A DNA stretch of 64,000 nucleotides from Pseudomonas triticifolii (GCF_014358015.1 NZ_JACONV010000009.1:1-64000); one strand, 5' to 3'; positions 18,261 through 29,787 are shown, counted from the first letter of the stretch. Notes: generated by a model from the sequence alone, not told the origin. Program-made: numbers and translations.

Positions 18261-21198
18261 CCTGACGCAGATGTTGCTGGTGAGTGCCGGCTATCTGCTG
18301 GTGCTGTTTGGTGTGGCCTGGGTCAGCGAACGCGGCCTGATTCCGCGCGCAATCATTCGCCATCCGCTGACCTACACCTTGTCGCTGGGCGTGTACGCCA
18401 GCGCCTGGGCGTTTTACGGCACGGTCGGGCTGGCCTATCAGTATGGTTATGGGTTTCTGTCCAGCTATCTGGGTGTTTCCGGAGCGTTTTTGCTGGCGCC
18501 CGTCTTGCTTTACCCGATTCTAAAAATCACTCGCACCTATCAGTTGTCATCGCTGGCCGACCTGTTTGCGTTCCGCTTTCGCAGCACCTGGGCAGGTGCG
18601 CTGACCACAGTGTTCATGCTGATCGGGGTATTACCGCTGCTGGCGTTGCAGATTCAAGCCGTGGCGGACTCGATCAGCATCATGACCCGCGAGCCCGTGC
18701 AGGATCGGGTCGCGGTTGCTTTTTGCGCGATCATCATGCTGTTCACGATCTTCTTCGGCTCACGGCATATCGCAACCCGTGAAAAACACGAAGGGCTGGT
18801 CTTCGCCATCGCGTTTGAATCGCTGATCAAGCTGATTGCCCTGGGCGGTGTCGGCCTGTATGCGTTGTACGGCGTGTTCGATGGTCCACAACAGCTGGAA
18901 CTGTGGCTGCTGCAGAACCAGACCGCCCTCGCTTCTTTGCACACGCCGCTGCAGGAAGGACCGTGGCGAACGCTGCTGCTGGTGTTCTTTGCGTCAGCCA
19001 TCGTCATGCCGCACATGTACCACATGACGTTCACCGAAAACCTGAACCCGCGCTCGCTGGTCAGCGCGAGCTGGGGCCTGCCGCTCTTCCTGCTGTTGAT
19101 CAGCCTGGCCGTCCCGCTGATTCTGTGGGCCGGGCTAAAGCTTGGCGCGACCACCAGCCCTGAATACTTCACCCTCGGCATCGGTATCGCCGCCAACAAA
19201 CCGACATTGGCGTTGCTCGCCTACATTGGCGGGCTGTCAGCGGCCAGCGGGTTGATCATCGTCACCACGCTGGCGCTGTCGGGCATGGCGCTCAACCACT
19301 TGGTGCTGCCGCTTTATCAACCTCCGGCCGAAGGCAATATCTACCGCTGGCTGAAGTGGACCCGACGCGGACTGATCGTGGCGATTATCGCCGCCGGGTA
19401 TGGCTTCTATCTGTTGCTGGGCGCCCAGCAGGATCTGGCCAACCTGGGCATCGTCGCGTTCGTCGCAACGCTGCAGTTCCTGCCGGGCGTGCTGTCAGTG
19501 CTGTACTGGCCGACCGCCAACCGACGCGGCTTCATCGCGGGCCTGCTGGCCGGGATCGCGGTCTGGGTGGTGAGCATGCTGCTGCCGTTGATCGGTGGCC
19601 TGCAAGGTTTCTACATCCCACTGCTGAACATGATCTACGTGCTGGACGATACCAGTTGGCACATGGCGGCCATTGCGTCGCTGGCCGCCAACGTGCTGCT
19701 GTTCACCCTGGTATCGCTGTTCACCAACGCCAGCGCCGAGGAAGTCAGCGCTGCGGAGGCCTGCGCCGTGGACAACGTGCGCAGACCACAACGACGTGAG
19801 CTACACGCGGTATCCCCGCAGGAGTTCGCCACCCAACTGGCCAAACCGCTGGGCGCGAAGGCTGCGCAGAAAGAAGTCGAACAGGCCCTGCGTGATCTGT
19901 ATCTGCCGTTCGACGAACGTCGGCCTTATGCACTACGTCGATTACGCGACCGTATAGAGGCCAACCTGTCCGGCCTGATGGGCCCCAGCGTCGCCCAGGA
20001 CATGGTAGAAACCTTCCTGCCGTACAAATCGGGCAGCGAAAAATATGTCACCGAAGACATCCACTTCATCGAAAGCCGGCTGGAAGATTACCACTCGCGC
20101 CTGACCGGACTTGCCGCCGAACTCGATGCCCTGCGCCGCTACCATCGGCAGACCCTGCAGGAGCTGCCGATGGGCGTGTGCTCGCTGGCCGAGGACCAGG
20201 AAATCCTGATGTGGAACCGCGCAATGGAGGAACTGACCGGCATCGTCGCGCAGCGCGTCGTGGGCTCGCGTCTGGAAACCATCGCCGAGCCATGGAAAGG
20301 GCTGCTGATCGGGTTCATCAGCGTGCCTGACGAACACTTGCACAAGCAGCGACTGGCCCTGGACGGACAGACGCGCTGGCTCAACCTGCACAAGGCGGCG
20401 ATCAACGAACCACTCGCACCGGGCAACAGCGGCCTGGTGCTGCTGGTCGAAGACCTGACTGATACGCAGATGCTCGAAGACAAGCTGGTGCACTCCGAAC
20501 GCCTCGCCAGCATCGGTCGACTGGCGGCAGGCGTTGCCCACGAAATCGGTAACCCTATTACGGGCATTGCCTGCCTGGCGCAGAACCTTCGAGAAGAACG
20601 TGAAGAAGACGACGAACTGAAGGAAATCAGCAGCCAGATTCTCGAACAGACCAAACGCGTGTCGCGTATCGTGCAGTCGCTGATGAGCTTTGCCCATGCC
20701 GGTGCTCATCAGCACAGTGACGAAGCCGTCTGTCTGGCCGAAGTGGCGCAGGATGCCATCGGCCTGCTGGCATTGAACCGGCGCAATTTCGAAGTTCAGT
20801 TCTACAACCTGTGCAACCCCGAACACTGGGTCGATGGCGACCCGCAGCGGCTTGCACAAGTGCTGATCAACCTGCTCTCCAACGCGCGCGATGCATCGCC
20901 CGCAGGCAGCGCAGTGCGGGTCAAGAGCGAGGCATCCGAACACACTGTGGACTTGATCGTCGAAGACGAAGGCAGTGGCATTCCCAAGGCAATCATGGAT
21001 CGATTGTTCGAGCCATTCTTCACCACCAAGGATCCCGGTGAAGGAACAGGACTGGGCCTTGCGCTGGTCTATTCCATCGTTGAAGAGCATTATGGACAAA
21101 TCACTATCGACAGCCCGGCCGACCCCGAGCACCAGCGTGGTACCCGTATCCGGGTGACTCTGCCACGCCATGTCGACGCGACGTCCACCGCGAACTGA
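18250..21198 (+). CDS. cbrA: CbrA, transporter-fused sensor histidine kinase
   Basis: CbrA is the sensor of the CbrAB system governing carbon/nitrogen balance and, through CrcZ, catabolite repression. The 982-residue protein has an N-terminal SLC5/sodium-solute-symporter-like membrane domain of about 13 helices (1-500), a linker, a PAS-like domain (about 630-740) and a HisKA domain with phospho-acceptor His764 in GVAHEIGNP. The ATPase domain has N box [18 protein letters not shown] and [11 protein letters not shown]. The start is ATG 18250, inside the end of cbrX. cbrB starts 22 nt after the stop, so cbrX-cbrA-cbrB is one transcript. Confidence 0.97.
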   Translation: MSFSLTQMLLVSAGYLLVLFGVAWVSERGLIPRAIIRHPLTYTLSLGVYASAWAFYGTVGLAYQYGYGFLSSYLGVSGAFLLAPVLLYPILKITRTYQLSSLADLFAFRFRSTWAGALTTVFMLIGVLPLLALQIQAVADSISIMTREPVQDRVAVAFCAIIMLFTIFFGSRHIATREKHEGLVFAIAFESLIKLIALGGVGLYALYGVFDGPQQLELWLLQNQTALASLHTPLQEGPWRTLLLVFFASAIVMPHMYHMTFTENLNPRSLVSASWGLPLFLLLISLAVPLILWAGLKLGATTSPEYFTLGIGIAANKPTLALLAYIGGLSAASGLIIVTTLALSGMALNHLVLPLYQPPAEGNIYRWLKWTRRGLIVAIIAAGYGFYLLLGAQQDLANLGIVAFVATLQFLPGVLSVLYWPTANRRGFIAGLLAGIAVWVVSMLLPLIGGLQGFYIPLLNMIYVLDDTSWHMAAIASLAANVLLFTLVSLFTNASAEEVSAAEACAVDNVRRPQRRELHAVSPQEFATQLAKPLGAKAAQKEVEQALRDLYLPFDERRPYALRRLRDRIEANLSGLMGPSVAQDMVETFLPYKSGSEKYVTEDIHFIESRLEDYHSRLTGLAAELDALRRYHRQTLQELPMGVCSLAEDQEILMWNRAMEELTGIVAQRVVGSRLETIAEPWKGLLIGFISVPDEHLHKQRLALDGQTRWLNLHKAAINEPLAPGNSGLVLLVEDLTDTQMLEDKLVHSERLASIGRLAAGVAHEIGNPITGIACLAQNLREEREEDDELKEISSQILEQTKRVSRIVQSLMSFAHAGAHQHSDEAVCLAEVAQDAIGLLALNRRNFEVQFYNLCNPEHWVDGDPQRLAQVLINLLSNARDASPAGSAVRVKSEASEHTVDLIVEDEGSGIPKAIMDRLFEPFFTTKDPGEGTGLGLALVYSIVEEHYGQITIDSPADPEHQRGTRIRVTLPRHVDATSTAN

Positions 21199-21220
21199 GA
21201 CCGTCGAGAGAACTGAATCA

Positions 21221-22654
21221 ATGCCGCATATTTTGATCGTCGAAGACGAAACGATTATCCGCTCAGCCCTGCGTCGCCTGCTTGAACGCAATCAGTACGA
21301 AGTCAGCGAAGCCGGCTCTGTTCAGGAGGCTCAGGAACGTTTCAGCATCCCGTCGTTTGACATGATCGTCAGCGACCTGCGACTGCCGGGCGCACCCGGT
21401 ACCGAACTGATCAAGCTTGGCGAAGGTAAGCCGGTGCTGATCATGACCAGCTACGCCAGCCTTCGCTCTGCGGTTGACTCGATGAAGATGGGCGCGGTGG
21501 ATTACATCGCCAAGCCTTTCGACCACGATGAGATGCTGCAAGCCGTTTCGCGCATTCTGCGTGATCGTCAGACCGTGACCAGCCTGCAGGCTGAACGCAG
21601 CGCCATGGGTAAAGCAGGCGCAGCCGAGAAAGGCACCGCACCGAACAGCAATGGCGAGATCGGCATCATCGGTTCCTGTCCGCCCATGCTTGATCTGTAC
21701 AGCAAGATCCGCAAGGTCGCGCCAACCGACTCCAACGTCCTGGTGCAAGGTGAGTCCGGCACAGGTAAAGAGCTCGTCGCCCGCGCGCTGCATAACCTGT
21801 CACGTCGCGCCAAGGCACCGATGATTTCCGTCAACTGTGCGGCCATCCCGGAATCGCTTATCGAGTCCGAGCTGTTCGGCCACGAGAAAGGTGCCTTTAC
21901 CGGTGCCAGCGCCGGACGTGCCGGACTGGTTGAAGCCGCAGACGGCGGCACGCTGTTTCTCGATGAAATCGGCGAACTGCCTCTGGAAGCCCAGGCGCGC
22001 CTGCTGCGCGTGCTGCAGGAGGGCGAAATTCGCCGCGTGGGTTCGGTGCAGTCGCAGAAAGTCGATGTGCGGCTGATTGCGGCAACCCACCGCGACCTCA
22101 AGACGCTGGCCAAGAATGGCGAATTCCGCGAAGACCTCTTCTATCGCCTGCACGTCATCGCCCTCAAGCTTCCGGCGTTGCGTGAGCGTGGCAGCGATGT
22201 GCTGGAAATTGCCCGAGCCTTTCTGGCACGCCAGAGCGCCAAGGTCGGCCGTAACGATCTGACCTTCGCCCCCGATGCCGAGCAGGCCATCCGTCACTAC
22301 AGCTGGCCCGGAAACGTACGCGAGCTGGAGAACGCCGTGGAGCGCTCGGTCATTCTGTGTGAAAACCCGGAAATCACCGCCGACTTGCTGGGTATCGATA
22401 TCGAACTGGACGGTCTGGGCGACGACGAGTACATGGGGCTTTCACCACTGTCCAACGGCGCAGCCTCAACCAACAACGAGCCGACCGAGGACCTGTCGCT
22501 GGAGGATTACTTTCAGCACTTCGTCCTTGAACATCAGGACCACATGACCGAGACAGAGCTTGCGCGCAAACTCGGGGTCAGCCGCAAATGCCTGTGGGAA
22601 CGCCGGCAACGCCTGGGGATTCCACGTCGCAAAGGTGTGGCCAACGAAACCTGA
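21221..22654 (+). CDS. cbrB: CbrB, sigma54-dependent response regulator
   Basis: CbrB is an NtrC-family activator phosphorylated by CbrA; its main known target is the crcZ promoter immediately downstream. The 477-residue protein has a receiver domain with Asp52 (IVSDLRLPG). The AAA+ domain has Walker A GESGTGKE (177-184) and the sigma54-contacting GAFTGA loop (224-229), and a Fis-type helix-turn-helix occupies about residues 435-475. All motifs are intact. A strong terminator follows at 22728-22766. Confidence 0.97.
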   Translation: MPHILIVEDETIIRSALRRLLERNQYEVSEAGSVQEAQERFSIPSFDMIVSDLRLPGAPGTELIKLGEGKPVLIMTSYASLRSAVDSMKMGAVDYIAKPFDHDEMLQAVSRILRDRQTVTSLQAERSAMGKAGAAEKGTAPNSNGEIGIIGSCPPMLDLYSKIRKVAPTDSNVLVQGESGTGKELVARALHNLSRRAKAPMISVNCAAIPESLIESELFGHEKGAFTGASAGRAGLVEAADGGTLFLDEIGELPLEAQARLLRVLQEGEIRRVGSVQSQKVDVRLIAATHRDLKTLAKNGEFREDLFYRLHVIALKLPALRERGSDVLEIARAFLARQSAKVGRNDLTFAPDAEQAIRHYSWPGNVRELENAVERSVILCENPEITADLLGIDIELDGLGDDEYMGLSPLSNGAASTNNEPTEDLSLEDYFQHFVLEHQDHMTETELARKLGVSRKCLWERRQRLGIPRRKGVANET

Positions 22655-22727
22655 GTGCCTGCGCAAGGCTCTGGCACGCAGTGCTCAGCGATTTTTGCAA
22701 ACTGTTACCTTCATCGCGTCACGTAAC

Positions 22728-22766
22728 AAAAGCCGGGGCTTACGGTAACGAAGCCCCGGCTTTTTT
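22728..22766 (+). terminator. Intrinsic terminator after cbrB
   Basis: A perfect 12-bp stem (AAGCCGGGGCTT / AAGCCCCGGCTT) with a 9-nt loop and a T run closes the cbrXAB transcript and isolates it from crcZ. Confidence 0.92.
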
Positions 22767-22825
22767 ACGCCTGCTTTGGCAGTCAGAACCCAGCAAGGTC
22801 CCGGTTTACGGGGCTTTGCCAAAGT

Positions 22826-22840
22826 TGGCACAGGTTCTGC
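22826..22840 (+). promoter_or_regulatory. Sigma54 promoter of crcZ
   Basis: TGGCAC-N5-CTGC (22826-22840) fits the -24/-12 consensus, with GG and GC exactly one helical turn apart. It predicts a start at about 22852, precisely where the A-rich CrcZ sequence begins. CbrB, encoded just upstream, is the expected enhancer-binding activator; its sites should lie between the cbrB terminator and this promoter. Confidence 0.88.
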
Positions 22841-22851
22841 TATATCTCTGG

Positions 22852-23209
22852 TACAAGAAGAACAACAAGCAGTACGACACCCATAACAAGAACAATACGA
22901 ATCGACTCACGCATAACAAGAACAACACGGCGGAGGCGCAGCTAACTGATTCTTTTGGAGAGGAGTTGTATTTGGGGCTTGCCCCGCAACCAGGCCGAGA
23001 ACAACAAAAACTACCCTTAGGTAGCGCCTGAACTGGTTGGATCGAACGATCATTGCAACGCAGCGACCAAAGCAATCCGTTTGCTCTTGACTCCCGATTG
23101 GGAGGTTTCACAGACGAAAGTCTCGTGGATGGGCACTCAACAAAAACAAGAAGCCCGTACAGAAAACAATAATAAAGAGCACACACTTTGGGGGAGCTTC
23201 GGCTCCCCC
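22852..23209 (+). ncRNA. crcZ: CrcZ, Hfq/Crc-sequestering small RNA
   Basis: This is an RNA of about 358 nt between cbrB and pcnB, the known crcZ position. It carries six A-rich CA-motif clusters of the type bound by Hfq with Crc, at about 22853-22868, 22884-22896, 22914-22927, 23000-23010, 23138-23152 and 23163-23176. Two contain an identical 14-mer, CATAACAAGAACAA, 30 nt apart. CrcZ titrates Hfq/Crc away from catabolic mRNAs and so relieves catabolite repression. It ends in a GC-rich hairpin (GGGGGAGC, TTCG, GCTCCCCC; 23190-23209) without a following T run, so termination may be partial or the end may be processed. Frames inside it are not genes. Confidence 0.93.
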
Positions 23210-23354
23210 AGTAGCTTCCACGGTAAAAGCAGACCGTACTTTCTCCCTTCCGCGACAGCTTCCTACACCATCCCTCGACTAAATGCTAGAATCCCCGCCC
23301 ATCATGCGGTCATTCTACGTTTTTGGCCGAATATTCCTTCAAACAGTGCATCCC

Positions 23355-24758
23355 ATGCTGAAGAAGTTGTTCCAGTCATTTCGTTCCCCACTGCGCAAGC
23401 CGCAGCAACACACGCGCACCACGCCTGAAGTGCTCAATAGCAGCCAGCATTCGCTGCAACGCAGCCAGTTCAGCCGCTATGCCGTCAACATCGTCGAGCG
23501 TCTGCAAACCGCAGGCTATCAGGCCTATCTGGTCGGTGGCTGCGTACGCGACATGATGCTCAATATCACGCCCAAGGATTTCGACGTCGCCACCAGCGCC
23601 ACGCCGGAACAGGTGCGTGCAGAATTTCGCAACGCGCGCATCATTGGCCGCAGGTTCAAGCTGGTGCACATCCACTTCGGTCGCGAAATCATCGAAGTCG
23701 CCACCTTCCGCGCCAATCATCCACAGGATGACGAAGAAGAGGACAGCAATCAGTCCTCGCGCAACGAAAGCGGACGCATCCTGCGTGACAACGTATACGG
23801 CACCCTTGAAGAAGACGCCCAGCGTCGCGACTTCACGATCAATGCCTTGTATTACGATCCAGTGACCGAGCGCGTACTGGATTACGCCAATGGCGTGCAC
23901 GACATCCGCAATCGTCTGATCCGCCTGATCGGCGATCCAGAGCAGCGCTACAAGGAAGACCCGGTGCGCATGCTGCGCGCCGTGCGCTTCGCCGCCAAGC
24001 TGGATTTCGGCATTGAAAAGCACAGTGCTCTGCCGATCCGTCCGCTGGCCCCCATGCTGCGCGATATCCCGTCGGCGCGCCTGTTCGAAGAAGTCCTCAA
24101 ACTGTTCCTGTCCGGCCACGCCGCATCGACATTCGAGATGCTGGTGGACCTGGAACTGTTCGAACCGCTGTTCCCCGCCAGCTCCAAGGCGCTGGAATAC
24201 AACCCGACTTACACCCATACCCTGATCAGTAATGCGCTGATCAACACGGACCTGCGCATCAAGCAGAACAAACCGGTCACCCCGGCGTTCCTGTTTGCCG
24301 CCCTGCTGTGGCCAGCGTTGCCCGCCAAGGTGCTGCGCGCTCAGGAACGTGGCATGCCGCCGATCGCTGCGATGCAGGAAGCGGCGCACGAGCTGATTAT
24401 CGAACAATGTCAGCGCATCGCGATTCCGAAGCGTTTCACAATGCCGATCCGAGAGATCTGGGACATGCAGGAGCGTCTGCCGCGCCGTTCGGGCAAGCGG
24501 GCCGACCTGTTGCTCGACAACTCGCGTTTCCGTGCCGGTTACGACTTCCTGCTGCTGCGCGAAACCGCAGGCGAACAGACCGACGGTCTGGGCCAATGGT
24601 GGACCGATTACCAGGAGTGCAACGAAAGCGAGCGCCGCGACATGATCCGCGACCTGAGCAGCAAGCCTGAAGCGGCCGGAGCAGCGCCACGCAAACGTCG
24701 GCGCAGCAGCGGCGCGAAGCGCAAGCGCACAGGTGGCGAGACAGCCGGCGGTGAATAA
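23355..24758 (+). CDS. pcnB: Poly(A) polymerase I
   Basis: PcnB adds 3' poly(A) tails that promote RNA decay. The 467-residue nucleotidyltransferase-superfamily protein has the catalytic head LVGGCVRD (59-66) followed by KDFDVATSA with metal-binding Asp75 and Asp77. The RNA-binding neck follows, and the C-terminus is very basic (RKRRRSSGAKRKR). The polymerase motifs, the long body and the basic tail favour PcnB over CCA-adding enzyme. I chose ATG 23355 (MLKKLFQSF); longer in-frame starts exist up to 23283. It reads into folK with a 1-nt gap and may receive some crcZ read-through. Confidence 0.93.
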   Translation: MLKKLFQSFRSPLRKPQQHTRTTPEVLNSSQHSLQRSQFSRYAVNIVERLQTAGYQAYLVGGCVRDMMLNITPKDFDVATSATPEQVRAEFRNARIIGRRFKLVHIHFGREIIEVATFRANHPQDDEEEDSNQSSRNESGRILRDNVYGTLEEDAQRRDFTINALYYDPVTERVLDYANGVHDIRNRLIRLIGDPEQRYKEDPVRMLRAVRFAAKLDFGIEKHSALPIRPLAPMLRDIPSARLFEEVLKLFLSGHAASTFEMLVDLELFEPLFPASSKALEYNPTYTHTLISNALINTDLRIKQNKPVTPAFLFAALLWPALPAKVLRAQERGMPPIAAMQEAAHELIIEQCQRIAIPKRFTMPIREIWDMQERLPRRSGKRADLLLDNSRFRAGYDFLLLRETAGEQTDGLGQWWTDYQECNESERRDMIRDLSSKPEAAGAAPRKRRRSSGAKRKRTGGETAGGE

Positions 24759-24759
24759 G

Positions 24760-25272
24760 ATGTTGTCGAATCCTGCATCGTTGACTGCCGAACGCGTCTA
24801 CATCGGCCTGGGCAGTAATCTTGCCGACCCGGCGGAGCAATTGCGCAGCGCTCTCAAGGCACTGGCGCAATTGCCGGACAGTCAAGTGACGGGGGTCTCA
24901 TCGTTCTATGTCAGTGACTCGCTGCTTCCCGGTCAACCACGCTTCACCAACGCAGTCGCCGCGCTGGACACCGCCCTTGCGCCACTCGCATTGCTCGACG
25001 CTCTTCAATCCATAGAGCTGGACCAGGGACGCGAGCGCCACGAACGCTGGGGGCCACGTACGCTGGACCTCGACATCCTGCTGTTCGGCAATCGCCTGAT
25101 CGACGAACCTCGCCTGAAAGTGCCGCATTACCACATGCAGGCCAGGCCTTTCGTGCTCTATCCACTGGCCGAACTGACGCCGCAACTGACGCTGGCCGAC
25201 GGCCGCGAACTGAACCAGATGCTGCATGATTGCCCCTTCGTCGGCCTGGAACGCTTACCCTCTCAGGCGTAG
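24760..25272 (+). CDS. folK: 2-amino-4-hydroxy-6-hydroxymethyldihydropteridine pyrophosphokinase
   Basis: FolK transfers pyrophosphate from ATP to hydroxymethyldihydropterin, the step before FolP in folate synthesis. The 170-residue protein has GLGSNLADP near the N-terminus and the signature RWGPRTLDLDILLFG, with Mg2+ ligands Asp103 and Asp105. Its ATG follows the pcnB stop by one base. The partner folP is in another cluster at 49.3-50.1 kb. panB follows after 233 nt. Confidence 0.94.
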   Translation: MLSNPASLTAERVYIGLGSNLADPAEQLRSALKALAQLPDSQVTGVSSFYVSDSLLPGQPRFTNAVAALDTALAPLALLDALQSIELDQGRERHERWGPRTLDLDILLFGNRLIDEPRLKVPHYHMQARPFVLYPLAELTPQLTLADGRELNQMLHDCPFVGLERLPSQA

Positions 25273-25505
25273 CGTCTTGCTGCCACTCGTTACCCGCGTT
25301 GTAACCGCCCCGGCAAACGGGTAACACCTGCAATTGACTTCATGCCCCCTCCTCACGAAGATAGGCCTCCCGCCGCCACACCCGTGGCGAACGGGCGCGA
25401 AACAGGCCTTTGCAAAACACCGCGACACGACGGTGTGCCTGCTTTTCCAGGATGACTCTCACGCGCTGAGCGCCGCAATTTTCAGCGCCTGATGGAGGAC
25501 TTTAC

Positions 25506-26306
25506 ATGCCGAACATAACTGTTACGTCGCTGCTGGGTATGAAACAGAAAGGTGAAAAAATCACCATGCTGACCTGCTACGACGCAACCTTCGCCCACGC
25601 TGCCAGTCAGGCGGGTGTCGAAGTGCTGCTGATAGGCGACTCGCTGGGCATGGTCCTGCAGGGTCACGACAGCACACTGCCTGTCACCACTGCGGAAATG
25701 GCGTATCACGTGGCCTGCGTCAAACGCGGCAATCAGGGTGCGTTGCTCCTCGCGGACCTGCCGTTCATGGCCAACGCCACGCTGGAACAGACCTTCATCA
25801 ACAGCACCACGCTGATGCAGGCTGGCGCGCACATGGTCAAGGTCGAGGGCGCTGCCTGGCTGGCCGAATCCATCCGCCTGCTGGCAGAGCGCGGCATTCC
25901 GGTCTGCGCCCACATGGGACTGACCCCGCAGTCGGTCAATGTGCTGGGCGGCTACAAGGTGCAGGGTCGTCTGGAAACACAGGCGCGCCAGATGCGCGCC
26001 GACGCCATTACCCTGGAGCAGGCCGGTGCGGCGATGATCCTGCTTGAGTGCGTGCCGAGCGAACTGGCCGAGGAAATCACCCATGCGGTGAAGATCCCGG
26101 TCATCGGCATTGGCGCAGGCAGCGCCACCGATGGTCAGGTATTGGTCCTGCACGACATGTTGGGCCTTTCCATCACCGGGCGAGTCCCCAAGTTCGTGAA
26201 GAACTTCATGGTCGGCCAGCCTGACATTCAGTCGGCCATCCAGGCTTATGTAGCGGCTGTCAAAAGCGTCAGCTTCCCTGCACCCGAACACGGATTCTCG
26301 GCATGA
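25506..26306 (+). CDS. panB: 3-methyl-2-oxobutanoate hydroxymethyltransferase
   Basis: PanB makes ketopantoate from 2-oxoisovalerate and methylene-tetrahydrofolate, the first step of pantothenate synthesis. The 266-residue TIM-barrel protein has the metal-binding GDSLGMV block at about 45-51 and the conserved LECVPSELA segment near 182-190. The ribosome binding site TGGAGG is 8 nt before the ATG. The gene overlaps panC by 4 nt (ATGA). A possible promoter with TTGACT lies about 170 nt upstream. Confidence 0.96.
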   Translation: MPNITVTSLLGMKQKGEKITMLTCYDATFAHAASQAGVEVLLIGDSLGMVLQGHDSTLPVTTAEMAYHVACVKRGNQGALLLADLPFMANATLEQTFINSTTLMQAGAHMVKVEGAAWLAESIRLLAERGIPVCAHMGLTPQSVNVLGGYKVQGRLETQARQMRADAITLEQAGAAMILLECVPSELAEEITHAVKIPVIGIGAGSATDGQVLVLHDMLGLSITGRVPKFVKNFMVGQPDIQSAIQAYVAAVKSVSFPAPEHGFSA

Positions 26307-27154
26307 TCACGGTCTCCACTGTCACAGAGCTGCGCGCAGCAGTTGCCCAGGCGCGCCGGGAAGGCAAGCGCATCGGTCTGACGCCGACCATGGGCAACCT
26401 GCATAGCGGCCATGCCGCATTGGTTACCCGAGCGACCCAGTGCGCCGACTTCGTGGTCGCGACCATCTTCGTCAACCCACTGCAGTTCGGCGCCAACGAG
26501 GATCTGGCCACGTATCCGCGCACATTGGCAGCGGATCAGGACAGGCTGGTACAAGCAGGCTGCGATCTGCTGTTCACGCCGACCGTTGACGAGATGTACC
26601 CCAATGGCATGGGCGAGCAGACGCTGGTCAGCGTGCCGGTCGTATCGGAGGGCCTGTGCGGCGCCAGTCGTCCCGGCCATTTCGATGGCGTCGCGACCGT
26701 CGTCAGCAAGCTGTTCAACATGGTCCAGCCTGACGTGGCGATATTCGGCGAGAAGGACTTTCAACAACTGGCGGTGATTCGCGCCATGGTGCGTGACCTG
26801 AACATGCCGATCCAGATCATCGGCGAGCCGACAGTGCGCGCCGACGACGGTCTGGCACTGTCCTCGCGCAATGGTTATCTGAACGAAGAGCAACGGGCTG
26901 CTGCCCCCGCGCTGTACCGGGTGCTTCGCCAGACAGCCGATGCCATCAATGCCGGCGAACAGGACCTGAACGGCCTGCTCCAGCGCGGTCGATCGACACT
27001 GGAAGCAGCGGGTTTTCGCATCGACTACTTCGAGATACGCGAAGCCGTCAGCCTGCGTCCAGCCGCTGTGCAGGACCGCGACCTGGTGGTGATCGCCGCA
27101 GCGTTCATGGGCAAGACCCGCCTGATCGACAATCTGCACCTGATCAAGGAATAA
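26303..27154 (+). CDS. panC: Pantothenate synthetase
   Basis: PanC ligates pantoate and beta-alanine with ATP. The 283-residue protein has the nucleotidyltransferase HxGH motif at His34-His37 (TMGNLHSGH) and the KMSKS-like ALSSRNGYL near residue 190. It is coupled to panB by a 4-nt overlap and followed 7 nt later by panD, giving the complete panBCD operon. Confidence 0.97.
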   Translation: MITVSTVTELRAAVAQARREGKRIGLTPTMGNLHSGHAALVTRATQCADFVVATIFVNPLQFGANEDLATYPRTLAADQDRLVQAGCDLLFTPTVDEMYPNGMGEQTLVSVPVVSEGLCGASRPGHFDGVATVVSKLFNMVQPDVAIFGEKDFQQLAVIRAMVRDLNMPIQIIGEPTVRADDGLALSSRNGYLNEEQRAAAPALYRVLRQTADAINAGEQDLNGLLQRGRSTLEAAGFRIDYFEIREAVSLRPAAVQDRDLVVIAAAFMGKTRLIDNLHLIKE

Positions 27155-27161
27155 CAACCCG

Positions 27162-27542
27162 ATGCACACCGTGATGCTCAAAGCCAAACTGCACCGCGCC
27201 GAAGTCACCCACGCCGTACTCGACTACGAGGGTTCGTGTGCCATTGATGGCGAGTGGCTGGACCTGTCGGGAATTCGCGAGTACGAACAGATCCAGATCT
27301 ACAACGTCGACAACGGCGAGCGCTTCACCACTTACGCCATTCGCGGCGAAGACGGTTCACGCATGATCTCGGTAAACGGCGCCGCCGCCCACAAGGCAAA
27401 AGTCGGCGACCGGGTGATCATCTGCGCCTATGCTCACTACAGCGAGGCAGAGCTGGAGAATTTCAAGCCGCGCATGCTGTACATGTCGCCCGGCAATGAA
27501 CTAAGCCACACCAGCAATGCCATACCGGTACAGTTTGCGTAA
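27162..27542 (+). CDS. panD: Aspartate 1-decarboxylase (pyruvoyl type)
   Basis: PanD makes beta-alanine from aspartate for PanC. The 126-residue proenzyme has the self-cleavage site Gly24-Ser25 (YEGSCAID); the new N-terminal serine becomes the pyruvoyl cofactor. Length and motif are those of the bacterial proenzyme. It is the last gene of panBCD. Confidence 0.97.
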   Translation: MHTVMLKAKLHRAEVTHAVLDYEGSCAIDGEWLDLSGIREYEQIQIYNVDNGERFTTYAIRGEDGSRMISVNGAAAHKAKVGDRVIICAYAHYSEAELENFKPRMLYMSPGNELSHTSNAIPVQFA

Positions 27543-27739
27543 CTGAAACCCGACAGCATTCGAGCGAAACGCCCTGCGTACCCGTGTGAAATAGTACCGG
27601 GCTCAGGTACGGCGAAGCGCAGACAAACAGGTAGATGAGGGGGTAGTCTGCGTCATGTGGCCGAAGGGTCATTTCGCGACCTCGCTTCATATAGCCTGAT
27701 AATGTCCAAGACAGACCCAGAGAAAGGAAACCCGCAGCG

Positions 27740-29404
27740 ATGGCGTACTACCGCACTTCTTCCGACGTGACCGCCCTGCCCGCCTGGCAGGCGCTGAGTC
27801 AGCACCGCAAAGCCATGCAGGATTTCAGCATGCGCGACGCGTTCATCACAGATCCGCAGCGCTTCAGCCAGTTCACCCTCAGCAGCAGCGGCCTCTTTCT
27901 CGACTATTCCAAAAACCTGATTACTGCTCAGACACGCGACCTGCTGGTAAGCCTGGCCAACGAAGTGGGCCTGAAAGACGCGATCAAGGCACAGTATGAC
28001 GGCGAACTGGTCAACGCCTCCGAAGGCCGCCCCGCGCTCCATACCGCGCTACGACGCCCGGTAGGCGACAAGCTTAAAGTCAACGGCGTCGATGTGATCC
28101 CGGATGTACATCGTGTTCTGAACCAGATGACCGAACTGGTCGGGCGCATTCACGACGGCCTGTGGCGCGGCTACACCGAAAAGCCGATCACCGACGTGGT
28201 CAACATCGGCATCGGCGGCTCCTTTCTGGGCCCCGAGCTGGTCTCCGAAGCGCTGGTTGCTTACGCGCACAAAGGCGTGCGTTGCCATTACCTGGCGAAC
28301 ATCGACGGCAGTGAGTTCCATGAGCTGTCGATGAAGATTCGTGCCGAGACCACGTTGTTCATTGTGTCGTCGAAGTCGTTCAACACCCTTGAAACCCTGA
28401 AGAACGCCCAGGCGGCACGCGCATGGTATCTGGCGCAGGGCGGTTCTGAGAGCGAATTGCATCGTCACTTTATCGCCGTATCGAGCAACAACGCCGCGGC
28501 CGTAGCGTTCGGTATTCGTGAAGAAAACATTTTCCCGATGTGGGACTGGGTCGGCGGTCGTTACTCGCTGTGGTCGGCGATCGGTCTGCCTATCGCGCTG
28601 GCCATCGGCATGTCCAACTTCAAGGAACTGCTGTCGGGTGCCTACACCATGGACCAGCACTTCCAGAGCGCGCCGTTCGAACAGAACATGCCGGTTCTGC
28701 TGGCCCTGCTGGGCGTGTGGTACGGCAACTTCTGGGGCGCGCAGAGCCACGCGATCCTGCCGTACGACCATTACCTGCGCAACATCACCAAGCACTTGCA
28801 ACAGCTGGATATGGAATCCAACGGCAAAAGCGTGCGCCAGGACGGCACGCCGGTGTCGACCGACACCGGTCCCGTGATCTGGGGCGGCGTGGGTGCAAAC
28901 GGTCAGCATGCGTATCACCAGTTGCTGCACCAGGGCACCCAGATGATCCCGGCCGACTTCATCGTGCCGATCGTCAGCTTCAACCCGGTGGCCGATCACC
29001 ATCAGTGGCTGTACGCCAACTGCCTGTCGCAGAGCCAGGCGCTGATGATGGGCAAGACCCACGCTGAAGCCGAAGCCGAACTGCGCGAAAAAGGCATGAG
29101 CGAAGAAGAAGTGCAGAAGCTGGCCCCGCACAAGGTCATTCCTGGCAACCGTCCGAGCAACACGCTGGTCGTCGAACGCATCAGCCCGCGTCGTCTTGGC
29201 GCGCTGGTGGCCATGTATGAACACAAGGTGTTCGTGCAGAGCGTAATCTGGGGCACCAACGCCTTCGATCAGTGGGGTGTCGAGCTGGGCAAGGAAATGG
29301 GCAAGGCGGTGTACCAGCGCTTGACTGGCGGCACTGAAGAGCCGGCTGACGATGCATCGACCCAAGGCCTGATCAACTACTTCCGCGGTCGTCACCGCGG
29401 CTGA
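27740..29404 (+). CDS. pgi: Glucose-6-phosphate isomerase
   Basis: Pgi interconverts glucose-6-phosphate and fructose-6-phosphate. In pseudomonads, which lack phosphofructokinase, it serves gluconeogenesis and the cyclic Entner-Doudoroff route. The 554-residue protein contains the family signatures [28 protein letters not shown] and the C-terminal [20 protein letters not shown] region. The catalytic Glu in LDMESNGK, His in GQHAYHQLL and Lys in WGVELGKE are present. A perfect 12-bp hairpin (29414-29442) follows the stop. Confidence 0.97.
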   Translation: MAYYRTSSDVTALPAWQALSQHRKAMQDFSMRDAFITDPQRFSQFTLSSSGLFLDYSKNLITAQTRDLLVSLANEVGLKDAIKAQYDGELVNASEGRPALHTALRRPVGDKLKVNGVDVIPDVHRVLNQMTELVGRIHDGLWRGYTEKPITDVVNIGIGGSFLGPELVSEALVAYAHKGVRCHYLANIDGSEFHELSMKIRAETTLFIVSSKSFNTLETLKNAQAARAWYLAQGGSESELHRHFIAVSSNNAAAVAFGIREENIFPMWDWVGGRYSLWSAIGLPIALAIGMSNFKELLSGAYTMDQHFQSAPFEQNMPVLLALLGVWYGNFWGAQSHAILPYDHYLRNITKHLQQLDMESNGKSVRQDGTPVSTDTGPVIWGGVGANGQHAYHQLLHQGTQMIPADFIVPIVSFNPVADHHQWLYANCLSQSQALMMGKTHAEAEAELREKGMSEEEVQKLAPHKVIPGNRPSNTLVVERISPRRLGALVAMYEHKVFVQSVIWGTNAFDQWGVELGKEMGKAVYQRLTGGTEEPADDASTQGLINYFRGRHRG

Positions 29405-29787
29405 TGGCTTGATCTGACAGCGCCCACGCCGGGCGCTGTCAGAAAGGCAGACTCAATCAAGCTAAAACCCGTGGGAGCAAGCTTGCTGTCACGAGGCGGC
29501 CCGGCCGTTGCGCGGGGCGCAGGAAAACGCCAAACCTCCTCTTGTATTGAACCCCTCTCCGCACGCATGACTCCCATTTCTGTGGATCACACCGGTTTCA
29601 CGCCAACCGCCCTGCACACCATGATGGCCAACCCCCGCCCGCGAGCGATTGCGTGTGCTGGACAGCGTGTGCGATACATCCACACAGGTGATCCGGGCGT
29701 TGTGGCCGACCTGATCGACAAACGCTTGAATCGCTGAAGCGCGCAAGGCATGGTCAGCGCCGCACGCTGTATCGAGCATGAGGAAAC
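29405..29787. other. Intergenic region after pgi with hairpin, REP-like element and one doubtful small frame
   Basis: The region begins with the hairpin CTGACAGCGCCC / GGGCGCTGTCAG (29414-29442), a probable pgi 3' end without a T run. A REP-like GTGGGAGCAAGCTTGCTG follows at 29471-29488. From 29567 to 29737 runs a 56-codon rightward frame ending DPGVVADLIDKRLNR, without a clear ribosome binding site. It could be a small gene or a remnant and I do not call it. Confidence 0.5.

Noticed and set aside
22853..23176. Repeated AACAAGAACAA blocks as a possible CRISPR or satellite array
   Set aside because: Spacing is irregular, units are short and degenerate, and position and composition match CrcZ Hfq/Crc sites.
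22588..23186. Short frames inside the crcZ region on both strands
   Set aside because: They span the cbrB terminator, the sigma54 promoter and the A-rich sRNA; Lys/Asn-rich translations come from the CA motifs.
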